NCBI GenBank assembly: GCA_017447185.1
Contig: JAFSOC010000014.1
Span: 62,001 to 126,000, forward strand
Direction: 5' to 3'
DNA length: 64,000 nucleotides
DNA from: Clostridia bacterium
GTDB taxonomy: Bacteria; Bacillota; Clostridia; Christensenellales; Aristaeellaceae
In this document: piece by piece, positions 1-7,208 of the stretch
Numbering within the stretch: the stretch's first letter is position 1
Layout of the letters: the number at the start of each line of letters is the position of its first letter
Notes under the pieces: model-generated
What the model was told of the DNA's origin: nothing
Database searches by the model: none
What the model saw: the letters and a program-made list of their open reading frames with translations, nothing else
Made by a program: the position numbers and the translations under genes

Positions 1-469
1 TTCGCTCCGACGTCATGTCCTCCGGATCTTCCGGATCCGCCATGGTGTGCACCCGGTCCGCCTGCATCCCGTTCGGGAACCAGACAGCCGTTTTTTCCGG
101 ATCGTAAGCCGCGGTGATCCGGATATTGCGGATCTCCTCCGGAAGATCCTCCGGCCTGATTTCCTGGTCTGCCTGCGGTTTTGCCGCGGCAGCCGGCGCA
201 ACCGCTGCGGCCACGGGTTTGCTGTCCGCACCCGGGGTAACCATCCTGCTGGAAAGAATGCAGCAGGTGGCGATCAGCATGGTTTCGCAGTGTTCCGGCA
301 GCGGCTGGTATTCATATTTTTCATGGATGAATGCGAGCACCCGGTGTTCCAGTTCCTTTGCCGCTTCCGTATCGCCCATCAGCAGGACGCACTGCTGCCG
401 GATCACGTCTCCGTAAGCAGCGTGAAATTCTTGCAAATCCTGCTCTGTCAGCAGGGTTCCTGTTGCCAT
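1..469 (-). CDS. Hypothetical protein, N-terminal 156 residues (3' end beyond window)
   Basis: A leftward reading frame opens at an ATG preceded by GGAGG and stays open to the window edge. The first 75 residues are helical and vaguely like a sigma-70 region 2 (aromatic and acidic positions, then a run ending MLIATCCILSSRM). An Ala/Pro-rich linker (about residues 83-100) follows, then an acidic segment. It begins 35 bases after the TetR gene stop, so the two are probably co-transcribed. I do not recognise the family; the sigma-like resemblance is only an impression. A regulator-adjacent accessory protein is possible, but no function is assigned. Confidence 0.6.
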   Translation of the reverse strand, partial: MATGTLLTEQDLQEFHAAYGDVIRQQCVLLMGDTEAAKELEHRVLAFIHEKYEYQPLPEHCETMLIATCCILSSRMVTPGADSKPVAAAVAPAAAAKPQADQEIRPEDLPEEIRNIRITAAYDPEKTAVWFPNGMQADRVHTMADPEDPEDMTSER

Positions 470-504
470 ATTCCCGGCCTCCTTTTTCCTATGCTCCCCT
501 GTCT

Positions 505-1152
505 TCACAGCTCACAAAACCGGTGAAGCAGCAGCTCTTTCTGGAATTCCAGTTCTTTTTCGTCATCCGACTCCGGGTTGAAATAAACCAGTCCGACCGC
601 ATAGCGGGTCACCGCCGCCAGCATCAGGTGGACCAGTGTGGAGAACATAACGCCTTCCGAAATTCCCTTCCGCAGCGTCCCGTCCTTCTGTCCTTTCTCA
701 TAGATCCGGACAAACCTCTCCTCCAGGGCGCCGATCACCCTGGTGTAGGGCTGGGTCTTCTCCGCGGGGATCTGTTCGCTCTGGAGATACACATTGAAGA
801 ACTGGTTGAACCGCAGCAGGTCCTTGTGGTTCCGGTACAGGTCCAGGAACGCTTCCAGGAACATGTTCAGATTCTCCGCCGCAGTGATTCCCCGCTGCTC
901 GAAAACGTCCATCCTGCCCATCTGCTCCGTAAGGTAATTCTTCCAGGCCCACGTGGCGATGGCCAGCACCAGTTCCTGCTTGGTGCTGTAATACCGGTAA
1001 AGGGATGCGATTCCGATGCCGGCGGCTTTTGCCACATCCGTCATGGTCACACTTGCAATCCCCCTCCTGGCAAAGACCGCAAACCCTTCTTCGAGAATCC
1101 GCTGGTTTTTGGCGGCCATCTCGATGGCGTCCTTTTCCTGATTTCTGCCCAT
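505..1152 (-). CDS. TetR/AcrR family transcriptional regulator
   Basis: A 215-residue one-component repressor. The N-terminal helix-turn-helix is clear: residues about 12-55 read ILEEGFAVFARRGIASVTM, then DVAKAAGIGIASLYRYY, the family signature. The remaining 150 residues are the variable ligand-binding and dimerisation region and show no recognisable effector specificity. Family size is normal (about 190-220). A consensus promoter and a 19-base perfect palindrome lie between it and the divergent-side spacer, suggesting autorepression. The only gene clearly downstream in the same direction is the unrecognised frame that leaves the window, so that is the likeliest co-regulated target. Confidence 0.9.
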   Translation of the reverse strand: MGRNQEKDAIEMAAKNQRILEEGFAVFARRGIASVTMTDVAKAAGIGIASLYRYYSTKQELVLAIATWAWKNYLTEQMGRMDVFEQRGITAAENLNMFLEAFLDLYRNHKDLLRFNQFFNVYLQSEQIPAEKTQPYTRVIGALEERFVRIYEKGQKDGTLRKGISEGVMFSTLVHLMLAAVTRYAVGLVYFNPESDDEKELEFQKELLLHRFCEL

Positions 1153-1180
1153 TTCTCTTTCTATGCCCCCTTCGGCAACA

Positions 1181-1199
1181 GTAATAGATCATCTATTAC
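1181..1199. promoter_or_regulatory. Palindromic operator, probable TetR autoregulatory site
   Basis: GTAATAGATCATCTATTAC is a perfect inverted repeat around a central C. It sits about 25-45 bases downstream of the TetR -10 element and 29 bases before the start codon. A second inverted repeat, ATAAG-CGC-CTTAT (1201-1213), and a partial copy, AATAGATGCTCTAT (1234-1247), follow within 50 bases. Size and position fit a TetR-family operator. Binding is inferred. Confidence 0.55.
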
Positions 1200-1223
1200 G
1201 ATAAGCGCCTTATCACGGTGGGC

Positions 1224-1252
1224 ATCCTATCATAATAGATGCTCTATGTCAA
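1224..1252 (-). promoter_or_regulatory. Sigma-A promoter of the TetR gene
   Basis: On the minus strand TTGACA (1252-1247) and TAGGAT (1229-1224) are separated by 17 bases. The partial palindrome AATAGATGCTCTAT lies inside the spacer. Confidence 0.65.
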
Positions 1253-1360
1253 TAGAAAAATCATCCGAAAGCATTGAATTTCCTCATTTTTTGCGTCCTT
1301 TTACGGCTTTCCGGATGATTCTTGTTGTTTTTTTTCTGTTTTTCGAAGAAAAGGCCCTGT

Positions 1361-1384
1361 AAAACCGCCGGAAACGGGGGTTTT
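1361..1384 (-). terminator. Possible terminator after msrC
   Basis: AAAACC (1361-1366) pairs with GGTTTT (1379-1384) around a GC-rich loop. On the minus strand the stem ends in TTTT. It overlaps the msrC stop codon, and the stem is short. Confidence 0.35.
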
Positions 1385-1856
1385 ATTCCCAGCTGATCTT
1401 TGCTTCCATGAGCCGCACCAGGCCTTCCAGGCCGGCAGCATCCTCCGCGGAAAACCGGCCCTTTACCGGACTGTCGATATCCAGCACTGCCCGCACTTTT
1501 CCGCCGCAGTGAATCGGAATCACGATCTCGGAAGCGGAGGCGCTGTCACAGGCAATATGCCCCGGAAAAGCGTGTACATCCGGCACCAGCTGCGTCCGGT
1601 CCTGCTGCACGGCGGTGCCGCACACCCCTTTCCCGACGGGAATATGAATGCAGGCCGGCTTTCCCTGGAAGGGACCCACCACCAGCCGGCCCTCCCGCAG
1701 CAGGTAAAATCCCGCCCAGTTCAGGTCCTCCATGGAAGAGGCAATCAGGGCCGACAGATTGCTCATCGCTGCCGTGTACCACGGTTCTGTATTCAGGATC
1801 CCTTCCGCCTGCTGCCTGAGCAGTGCATAATCTGTTGTACGGTTCCTGTTCTGCAT
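1383..1856 (-). CDS. msrC: Free methionine-(R)-sulfoxide reductase (GAF-domain fRMsr)
   Basis: Reduces free L-methionine-(R)-sulfoxide to methionine in the cytosol. The 157-residue protein is a single GAF domain with the family's hallmarks: NWAGFYLL, then three cysteine blocks (ACIHIPVG, GVCGTAV, HIACDSAS) matching the catalytic and resolving cysteines, then SEIVIPI and LDIDSP. I chose the ATG at 1856 because GGGGAAG precedes it at good spacing; upstream in-frame starts add 22 residues absent from the family. It has its own promoter just upstream and ends at a weak hairpin, so it is probably monocistronic. Confidence 0.92.
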   Translation of the reverse strand: MQNRNRTTDYALLRQQAEGILNTEPWYTAAMSNLSALIASSMEDLNWAGFYLLREGRLVVGPFQGKPACIHIPVGKGVCGTAVQQDRTQLVPDVHAFPGHIACDSASASEIVIPIHCGGKVRAVLDIDSPVKGRFSAEDAAGLEGLVRLMEAKISWE

Positions 1857-1893
1857 GGTTCTTCCCCCTGACTCCATCCGTTTACTGCCTGCG

Positions 1894-1922
1894 ATTATAA
1901 AGCAGACTGCAGGCCGGCGCAA
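1894..1922 (-). promoter_or_regulatory. Sigma-A promoter of msrC
   Basis: Minus-strand TTGCGC (1922-1917), a 17-base spacer, and a perfect TATAAT (1899-1894). Confidence 0.6.
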
Positions 1923-1941
1923 GCATCCCCGAAAGATGTAC

Positions 1942-1972
1942 TTGACTTAAAGTCAGCTTTAACCTTTATGAT
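1942..1972 (+). promoter_or_regulatory. MerR-type promoter/operator with 19-bp spacer
   Basis: TTGACT (1942-1947) and TATGAT (1967-1972) are 19 bases apart, 2 more than usual. The spacer region carries the dyad CTTAAAG-N4-CTTTAAC (1946-1963). A long spacer with a dyad between the two elements is the hallmark of promoters activated by MerR-family regulators. The dyad resembles the CTTAAAG-N4-CTTTAAG site I recall for Bacillus AdhR, which activates an aldehyde/alcohol dehydrogenase gene. No MerR gene is in this window. Confidence 0.65.
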
Positions 1973-2002
1973 GGTACCAGAAAAAGATCGGAGGAATTAA
2001 AT

Positions 2003-3181
2003 ATGTACGGATTCAATTACTATACCCCTACAAAAGTCGTATTCGGTAAGGAAACGGAGCTGAAGGTTGCGGAACTGATCCGCGAATTCGGCGGAAAGAA
2101 GGTCCTGATCCATTACGGCGGCGGAAGCGTCATCCGGTCCGGCCTGCTGAAGCGGGTCACCGATACGCTGGACGCGGCCGGCATCCCCTATGTGACCCTG
2201 GGCGGCGCAGTTCCGAATCCCCACCTGGGCCTCGTGTATGAAGGCATCGAACTGTGCAAAAAGGAAAAGGTTGATTTCCTGCTGGCCGTCGGCGGCGGAA
2301 GCGCCATCGACTCCGCCAAGGCCATCGGCTACGGCGTCACCAATGAAGGCGACGTATGGGATTTCTATGATTACAAGCGCCAGGCAACCGCCTGCCTGCC
2401 CATCGGCGTCATCCTGACCATCGCCGCCACCGGCAGCGAAATGAGCGACTCCTCCGTCATCACGAAGGAGGAAGGCCTGGTAAAGCGGGGCTACAGCAGC
2501 GATTACTGCCGGCCGAAGTTCGCCATCATGAATCCGGAACTCACCATGACCCTTCCGGATTACCAGACCGCCTGCGGCTGCACCGATATCATGATGCACA
2601 CCATGGAGCGCTACTTCACCAACGGCGGCAATATGGAAATCACCGACGCACTGGCGGAAGGCCTGCTGCGTACCGTTATGGTCAACGCGGAAATCCTTGT
2701 TAAGGATCCGAAAAACTATGACGCCCGCGCAGAAGTCATGTGGGCCGGCAGCCTGGCGCACAACGGCCTCACCGGCTGCGGGAACGACGGCGGCGACTGG
2801 ATGACCCACAAGCTGGAGCATGAACTGGGCGGCCTGTATGACGTGGCGCACGGCGCCGGCCTGGCTGCCATCTGGGGAAGCTGGGCCCGGTATGTATACA
2901 AAAACTGCCTGCCCCGGTTCAAACGTTTCGCTGTGAATGTCATGGGCGTGGAGCCCTCCGGCTCTGATGAGGAAATCGCGCTGAAGGGCATTGAGGCGCT
3001 GGAGGATTTCTACCGCCGGATCCATATGCCCACCAACCTGCGGGAGCTGGGTGTGAACGCGACGGAAGAGGATCTTGTCACCATGGCGCACAAGTGCGCA
3101 GTCGGCGTCGGCGGCGAAATGGGTTCCGCCCGGGTGCTGAACGAGGCGGATATGCTGGCCATCTACAAAGCCAGCGTCTGA
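2003..3181 (+). CDS. Iron-containing alcohol dehydrogenase (butanol/aldehyde type)
   Basis: An NAD(P)H-dependent group III alcohol dehydrogenase that probably reduces aldehydes to alcohols. The 392-residue length matches the BdhA/YqhD branch. The N-terminus MYGFNYYTPTKVVFG is typical, the nucleotide-binding GGGSAIDSAKAI lies near residue 97, and metal-ligand histidines occur in MMHTMERYF and around MTHKLEHELG and DVAHGAGLA. ATG follows GGAGGAATTAAAT. It is driven by a MerR-type promoter and ends at a strong terminator, so it is a single-gene unit. Induction by toxic aldehydes is inferred from the promoter architecture. The true substrate cannot be read from sequence. Confidence 0.9.
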   Translation: MYGFNYYTPTKVVFGKETELKVAELIREFGGKKVLIHYGGGSVIRSGLLKRVTDTLDAAGIPYVTLGGAVPNPHLGLVYEGIELCKKEKVDFLLAVGGGSAIDSAKAIGYGVTNEGDVWDFYDYKRQATACLPIGVILTIAATGSEMSDSSVITKEEGLVKRGYSSDYCRPKFAIMNPELTMTLPDYQTACGCTDIMMHTMERYFTNGGNMEITDALAEGLLRTVMVNAEILVKDPKNYDARAEVMWAGSLAHNGLTGCGNDGGDWMTHKLEHELGGLYDVAHGAGLAAIWGSWARYVYKNCLPRFKRFAVNVMGVEPSGSDEEIALKGIEALEDFYRRIHMPTNLRELGVNATEEDLVTMAHKCAVGVGGEMGSARVLNEADMLAIYKASV

Positions 3182-3191
3182 GGCAATGCAA

Positions 3192-3227
3192 AAAGGAAGG
3201 ACCGGCTGACAAGCCGGTCCTTCCTTT
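3192..3227. terminator. Bidirectional intrinsic terminator
   Basis: A 16-bp perfect stem (3192-3207 with 3212-3227) and a GACA loop, flanked by A and T tracts. It lies between the convergent alcohol dehydrogenase and diguanylate cyclase genes and can serve both. Confidence 0.85.
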
Positions 3228-3237
3228 ATTCCATCTG

Positions 3238-4314
3238 TCAGACAACCACCCGGTTGCGCCCGGATTCCTTGCCCATGTAGAGCTTTTCGTCCGCAGAATT
3301 CAGCAGGTCTTCCAGCGGGGAGGCAAAGTCATTTTCCTCCACACCGATGGTAATGGTGATATTGAATTCCTTTCCTTCATGCTCCAGCTTCATTTTCTCC
3401 ACCGCGAAGCACAGGTCGTTCATGACCATGCTGGATTCATCCAGGTTCATACCGGGCATGAAGAAGCAGAATTCCTCCCCGCCCCAGCGGCATACGCTGT
3501 ACCGCCCCATGGAATGCTCGGTGAACAGTTCCGTCAGCCGCACCAGCGTGTAGTCGCCGGTATTGTGCCCGTAGGTATCGTTCACCTTCTTGAAGAAATC
3601 GATATCGGCAATCGCAATGCTGAAAGGCTGGTCACCGGATTCCTTATAAAACTTTTCGATCTGTTCGATCATGGAACGGCGGTTCGGCAGCCCGGTCAGC
3701 GGATCCGTACCGGCTTCCTTGTACAACGCCTGGTTCTTCAGCCGCAGCTGCCGCTCCGTATCCTGGATGCTGGTGCTGAAGATGATGCACATGGCCGCCA
3801 GGTTCAGGAAGAAGGACACGGTATTCACGGTCTGGTAAGCCGTGCCGGCCTCGGTATTCATCGGATACAGGGCCGGATTCTGCTGGGACATACTGAACAA
3901 CAGTACACGGACCGCCAGGATGAACAGGAACCAAAGCAGCTTATACAGCGGCCGGTCATAAATATTGAAGAAGACCAGCACGATCACCAGGGTCAGGAAA
4001 TGCTGGACGCCGCTGCTCCAGCCGAAATAGTATACATTCCACCAGATCCAGGCGATGCTGGTGGCCGCGTACAGGAACAGGTTGGCACGGACACCGTGCT
4101 TCATGGTCATCCAGTAGCTGACACCCTCCACCGCCAGAAACACCAGCGGAGCCCATTCCCACCGCTGTGCGAGCAGCGGGTACAGGAAAAAGCACAACAG
4201 AAAGTAGACCGCCAGCAGGACTTCGCTGGTGATCAGCGCCCGGCGGTAATAATGGGGAATATCCCTGCCCGCCCTTGGGACTTTCTGGTGAAGATAATCA
4301 AGAAAAAACCTCAT
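3238..4314 (-). CDS. Membrane-bound diguanylate cyclase (GGDEF domain)
   Basis: Predicted to make cyclic di-GMP from two GTP at the membrane. The N-terminal half (about residues 25-185) has roughly six hydrophobic helices and no recognisable extracellular sensor domain. The C-terminal GGDEF domain starts around residue 200: DPLTGLPNRR, then DIDFFKKVNDTYGH, then the active-site signature WGGEEF. The signature is intact, so activity is expected; I do not see the usual RxxD inhibitory site before it. It has its own promoter and shares a terminator with the convergent dehydrogenase gene. The stimulus is unknown. Confidence 0.88.
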   Translation of the reverse strand: MRFFLDYLHQKVPRAGRDIPHYYRRALITSEVLLAVYFLLCFFLYPLLAQRWEWAPLVFLAVEGVSYWMTMKHGVRANLFLYAATSIAWIWWNVYYFGWSSGVQHFLTLVIVLVFFNIYDRPLYKLLWFLFILAVRVLLFSMSQQNPALYPMNTEAGTAYQTVNTVSFFLNLAAMCIIFSTSIQDTERQLRLKNQALYKEAGTDPLTGLPNRRSMIEQIEKFYKESGDQPFSIAIADIDFFKKVNDTYGHNTGDYTLVRLTELFTEHSMGRYSVCRWGGEEFCFFMPGMNLDESSMVMNDLCFAVEKMKLEHEGKEFNITITIGVEENDFASPLEDLLNSADEKLYMGKESGRNRVVV

Positions 4315-4355
4315 AAACCCAGTTGTGCCTCATTTGTTTTTATATCTTCCCCTGT

Positions 4356-4384
4356 ATTATGCATCATCCGCAGAATTATTGCAA
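4356..4384 (-). promoter_or_regulatory. Sigma-A promoter of the diguanylate cyclase gene
   Basis: Minus-strand TTGCAA (4384-4379), a 17-base spacer, and CATAAT (4361-4356). Confidence 0.5.
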
Positions 4385-4401
4385 GCTGAAAAAGGAATCT
4401 G

Positions 4402-4430
4402 TTTTCATTTTTCCCGGCCCATGATAGAAT
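4402..4430 (+). promoter_or_regulatory. Sigma-A promoter of the YitT-family gene
   Basis: TTTTCA (4402-4407), a 17-base spacer, and TAGAAT (4425-4430), 42 bases before the chosen ATG. Confidence 0.5.
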
Positions 4431-4471
4431 AGGAAACCGTAAATGAGATTTTGCTGAAGGAAGCGGAAAGC

Positions 4472-5335
4472 ATGACACAGAAGACGAAAAAAAACGTTGC
4501 CCGGGAGTGGCTTCTGATTACAGCCGGCGTCCTGGTGCTGACAGCCGGTGTCTATTTCTTCAAATTCCCGAATCATTTTTCCACCGGCGGCGTGACCGGT
4601 ATCGCGATTGTGCTCGGCCACTATATTCCAGGCATGACCCCCGGCCGGTTTGTCACCATCATCAATATTCTCCTGCTGCTGGTCGGCTTCGCGGTCTTCG
4701 GCAAATCCTTCGGCATCCGTACCGCCTACGCTTCCCTGCTGATGTCCGGCACGCTGGACCTGCTGGAGATCCTGGTGCCCCTCGAAGCGCCGCTGACTTC
4801 CCAGCCCCTGGTGGAGCTGATGTTTGCCGTCGGCCTTCCGGCGGTCGGCTCGGCGATCCTCTTCAACCTGGATGCTTCCTCCGGTGGAACGGACATCATC
4901 GCCATGATCCTGCGGAAGTATACATCCCTGAATATCGGCGTGGCGCTTCTGTGCAGCGATATCATTATCACCGTCTCCGCCTGCTTCGCTTTCGGTATGG
5001 AAACCGGGCTGCTTTCGGTGCTCGGGCTGATCGTCAAATCCATGTTTATGGATGTAGTCATGGATAACCTGATGATCAAGAAATGCTTCCAGATCATCAC
5101 CTCCGTCCCGGAACCGATTGAGGATTTCATCACCGGAACGCTGCACCGCGGCGCCACCCAGCTGCACGGCGAGGGCGTTTATTCCCACGAGGGCAAGACG
5201 GTGCTCCTGACCGTCGTTTCCCGGCACGAGGCGGTGCTTCTCCGGAACTTCATCAAAAAGAACGATCCTTCCGCCTTCCTGATCATCACGTCCAGTACGG
5301 AAATCATCGGAAACGGATTCCGCGGAGTCACCTGA
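4472..5335 (+). CDS. YitT family membrane protein (DUF161 + DUF2179)
   Basis: A 287-residue integral membrane protein of unknown molecular function. Five to six hydrophobic segments fill residues 13-190 and contain FPNHFSTGGVTGIAIVLG and LDASSGGTDIIAMIL, the paired glycine motifs of the YitT family. The last 80 residues form the soluble DUF2179 domain (GVYSHEGKTVLLTVVSR, FIIxSS-like end). I chose ATG 4472 over an upstream TTG because GAAGGAAG precedes it. Some relatives are proposed transporters, but no substrate can be assigned here. It is a single-gene unit ended by a terminator overlapping its stop. Confidence 0.88.
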   Translation: MTQKTKKNVAREWLLITAGVLVLTAGVYFFKFPNHFSTGGVTGIAIVLGHYIPGMTPGRFVTIINILLLLVGFAVFGKSFGIRTAYASLLMSGTLDLLEILVPLEAPLTSQPLVELMFAVGLPAVGSAILFNLDASSGGTDIIAMILRKYTSLNIGVALLCSDIIITVSACFAFGMETGLLSVLGLIVKSMFMDVVMDNLMIKKCFQIITSVPEPIEDFITGTLHRGATQLHGEGVYSHEGKTVLLTVVSRHEAVLLRNFIKKNDPSAFLIITSSTEIIGNGFRGVT

Positions 5336-5352
5336 CCCCGCGGTTCTTTTTT
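5320..5352 (+). terminator. Terminator of the YitT-family gene
   Basis: CCGCGG (5320-5325) pairs with CCGCGG (5338-5343), followed by TTCTTTTTT. The hairpin includes the stop codon. Confidence 0.65.
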
Positions 5353-5375
5353 CTTCCAGTTCCTGGCAGAATCGG

Positions 5376-5404
5376 TTGTGTGCACCTGGTCCCGATGTTA
5401 TAAT
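5376..5404 (+). promoter_or_regulatory. Sigma-A promoter of the isomerase/oxidase operon
   Basis: TTGTGT (5376-5381), a 17-base spacer, and a perfect TATAAT (5399-5404). Confidence 0.6.
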
Positions 5405-5449
5405 CAAAGGCAGAAAGAGAAAAAATGCAGACGGAAGGAGTTGTTCGCC

Positions 5450-6292
5450 ATGCGTCTGGGCGGAACAGTCGCCGGCATTTGGTCCTCCCCCGCGGAATGG
5501 GAAAAACTTCTCATCAGTTCCCGTTTCCGGGCCATCACCGCACCCTTTACCTGCCATACACCCCGGAAGGAAATTGAGGAATACTGCGAAATCTGCAAAC
5601 GCAACGATGTGCTGATTGCAGAAATCGGCGTATGGAAAAACATCTTTGATCCGGATCCGGCGGCGGCCAAAGCCGCGCTGGAATACGCCAAGGGGCAGCT
5701 GGCCCTGGCGGACGAACTTGGCATTCCCTGCTGCGTAAACATTGCGGGAACGTCCGGATCTGCCGGGTGGGACGCGGCGGATCCCTCCAATTTCACAGAG
5801 GAAACCTATGCGCGGGTCGTCGCAAGCATCCGGGAGATCCTGGATTCCGTCCGACCGAAAACCGCCTGTTACTGTCTGGAGCCCATGCCCTGGATGATTC
5901 CCGACAGCCCGGAATCCTGCCTGCAGCTGATCCGGGATGTGGACCGGCCCCGCTGCGCAGTGCATATGGATTTCGTCAACATGATCAACTGCCCCCGCCG
6001 GTACCTGGCGGCAGAAGAGTTCATTGAAGACTGCTTTGCCCAGCTGGGACCGCTGACGAAAAGCACCCATATCAAGGACAGCCGGATGGATCCCATGGCC
6101 CTGACCACAATGCTCACAGAATGCTCTCCCGGCGAAGGCCGCCTGGATTTCCGCAAGGTGCTGCACATCCTGGACAAGTATCTTCCGGCGGATGCGCCGG
6201 TCCTGCTGGAGCATATGACCACGTTTGAAGAATACGCGAAAGCCTATGACTATCTGAAAGCCATCGCCGACGCGGAAGGGCTTACAGTGTAA
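5450..6292 (+). CDS. Sugar phosphate isomerase/epimerase (xylose-isomerase-like TIM barrel)
   Basis: A 280-residue protein of the AP-endonuclease-2/xylose-isomerase-like barrel superfamily, which contains epimerases and isomerases for sugars and polyols. Metal-ligand-like acids appear in order along the barrel: AEIGVWKN, CLEPMPW, AVHMDFVNM, THIKDS, and a final LLEHM. I chose the ATG at 5450 because GGAAGGAG precedes it and the upstream extension is non-homologous. It is followed after 14 bases by an FMN-dependent hydroxy-acid dehydrogenase-like gene, suggesting successive steps on one sugar-acid or polyol substrate. The substrate is unknown. Confidence 0.8.
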   Translation: MRLGGTVAGIWSSPAEWEKLLISSRFRAITAPFTCHTPRKEIEEYCEICKRNDVLIAEIGVWKNIFDPDPAAAKAALEYAKGQLALADELGIPCCVNIAGTSGSAGWDAADPSNFTEETYARVVASIREILDSVRPKTACYCLEPMPWMIPDSPESCLQLIRDVDRPRCAVHMDFVNMINCPRRYLAAEEFIEDCFAQLGPLTKSTHIKDSRMDPMALTTMLTECSPGEGRLDFRKVLHILDKYLPADAPVLLEHMTTFEEYAKAYDYLKAIADAEGLTV

Positions 6293-6306
6293 CGGAGGAA
6301 AAAGAA

Positions 6307-7191
6307 ATGGCGGATATCTGCAATTCCAACCGGATTTCCCGGGAATACCTGGACTCCCTGCTCATTGAAACGAGATACATGGATTCGGCCACACCGGATA
6401 TCTCCTTTGAACTGTACGGGATCAAAGCCGCGTCCCCGATCATGACGGCTGCGCTGTCCCATCTGGATCACTTCATGTTCCCCGGTGCCGCCGATGCGCT
6501 GGCAAAAGGTGCGAAGGACGCCGGCGCGGTTCTCTGGTACGGCATGGCCGAGGAAGAAGAAATTGAACGGCTGGTTGGCTTCGGTGCGCCGGTGATCGAG
6601 ATCATCAAGCCCTATGCCGACCGGGACCTGATCTACCGGAAAATGGAGCACGCCCGGAAACTGGGCCTGCCGGCCGTGGGCATCGACATTGACCACCCCT
6701 TTGCGGGCGACGGTTCGCCGGATTATGTGGACGGGGTGGAAATGGCGCCGCTGCGGACCGCGGAGCTGGAGGAAATCACCCGGAACATCCCGCTGCCGGT
6801 CATCATCAAAGGCGTGCTGAGCTGCCGGGATGCCGAGCGCTGCCTCAGTGCCGGCGCGCAGGGACTCGTGGTTTCCCATCATAACAACCGGATCGAATAC
6901 GCCCTCCCGCCGCTGGCCATCCTGCCGGAAATCACCTCCCTGGCCGGAAAGAATGTACCGGTCTTTGTCGACTGTGAAATCCGCACCGGCATGGATGCCT
7001 TCAAAGCCCTGTGCCTGGGCGCCACAGGTGTCTGCATCGGCCGCCCGCTGATGACCGCCATCAAGGAGGACCGGGAAAACGGTGTGAAGAATTACCTGCT
7101 GAAGGCAAACGACGAACTGAAAAAAGCCATGGCGTACACCGGATGCACCTCCCTGAAGAAGATGGATCCGACGGTCATCCATCGGCTTTAA
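6307..7191 (+). CDS. FMN-dependent alpha-hydroxy-acid dehydrogenase family protein (divergent)
   Basis: A TIM-barrel flavoprotein related to lactate/glycolate oxidases. The later family blocks can be placed: VIIKGVLSCRDAERCLSAGAQGLVVS contains the FMN-phosphate-contacting Lys, then SHHNNR where the family normally has SNHGGR, then VDCEIRTGMDAFKALCLGA for DGGIRxGxD, and CIGRPLM. At 294 residues it is about 50 short of the family, mainly at the N-terminus. The altered SHHNNR block, which holds the catalytic His in relatives, suggests a changed substrate or reaction. It follows the sugar isomerase gene in a two-gene operon with a good RBS (GGAGGAAAAAGAA). Confidence 0.78.
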   Translation: MADICNSNRISREYLDSLLIETRYMDSATPDISFELYGIKAASPIMTAALSHLDHFMFPGAADALAKGAKDAGAVLWYGMAEEEEIERLVGFGAPVIEIIKPYADRDLIYRKMEHARKLGLPAVGIDIDHPFAGDGSPDYVDGVEMAPLRTAELEEITRNIPLPVIIKGVLSCRDAERCLSAGAQGLVVSHHNNRIEYALPPLAILPEITSLAGKNVPVFVDCEIRTGMDAFKALCLGATGVCIGRPLMTAIKEDRENGVKNYLLKANDELKKAMAYTGCTSLKKMDPTVIHRL

Positions 7192-7208
7192 TTGCATCTC
7201 CTGTTTAT

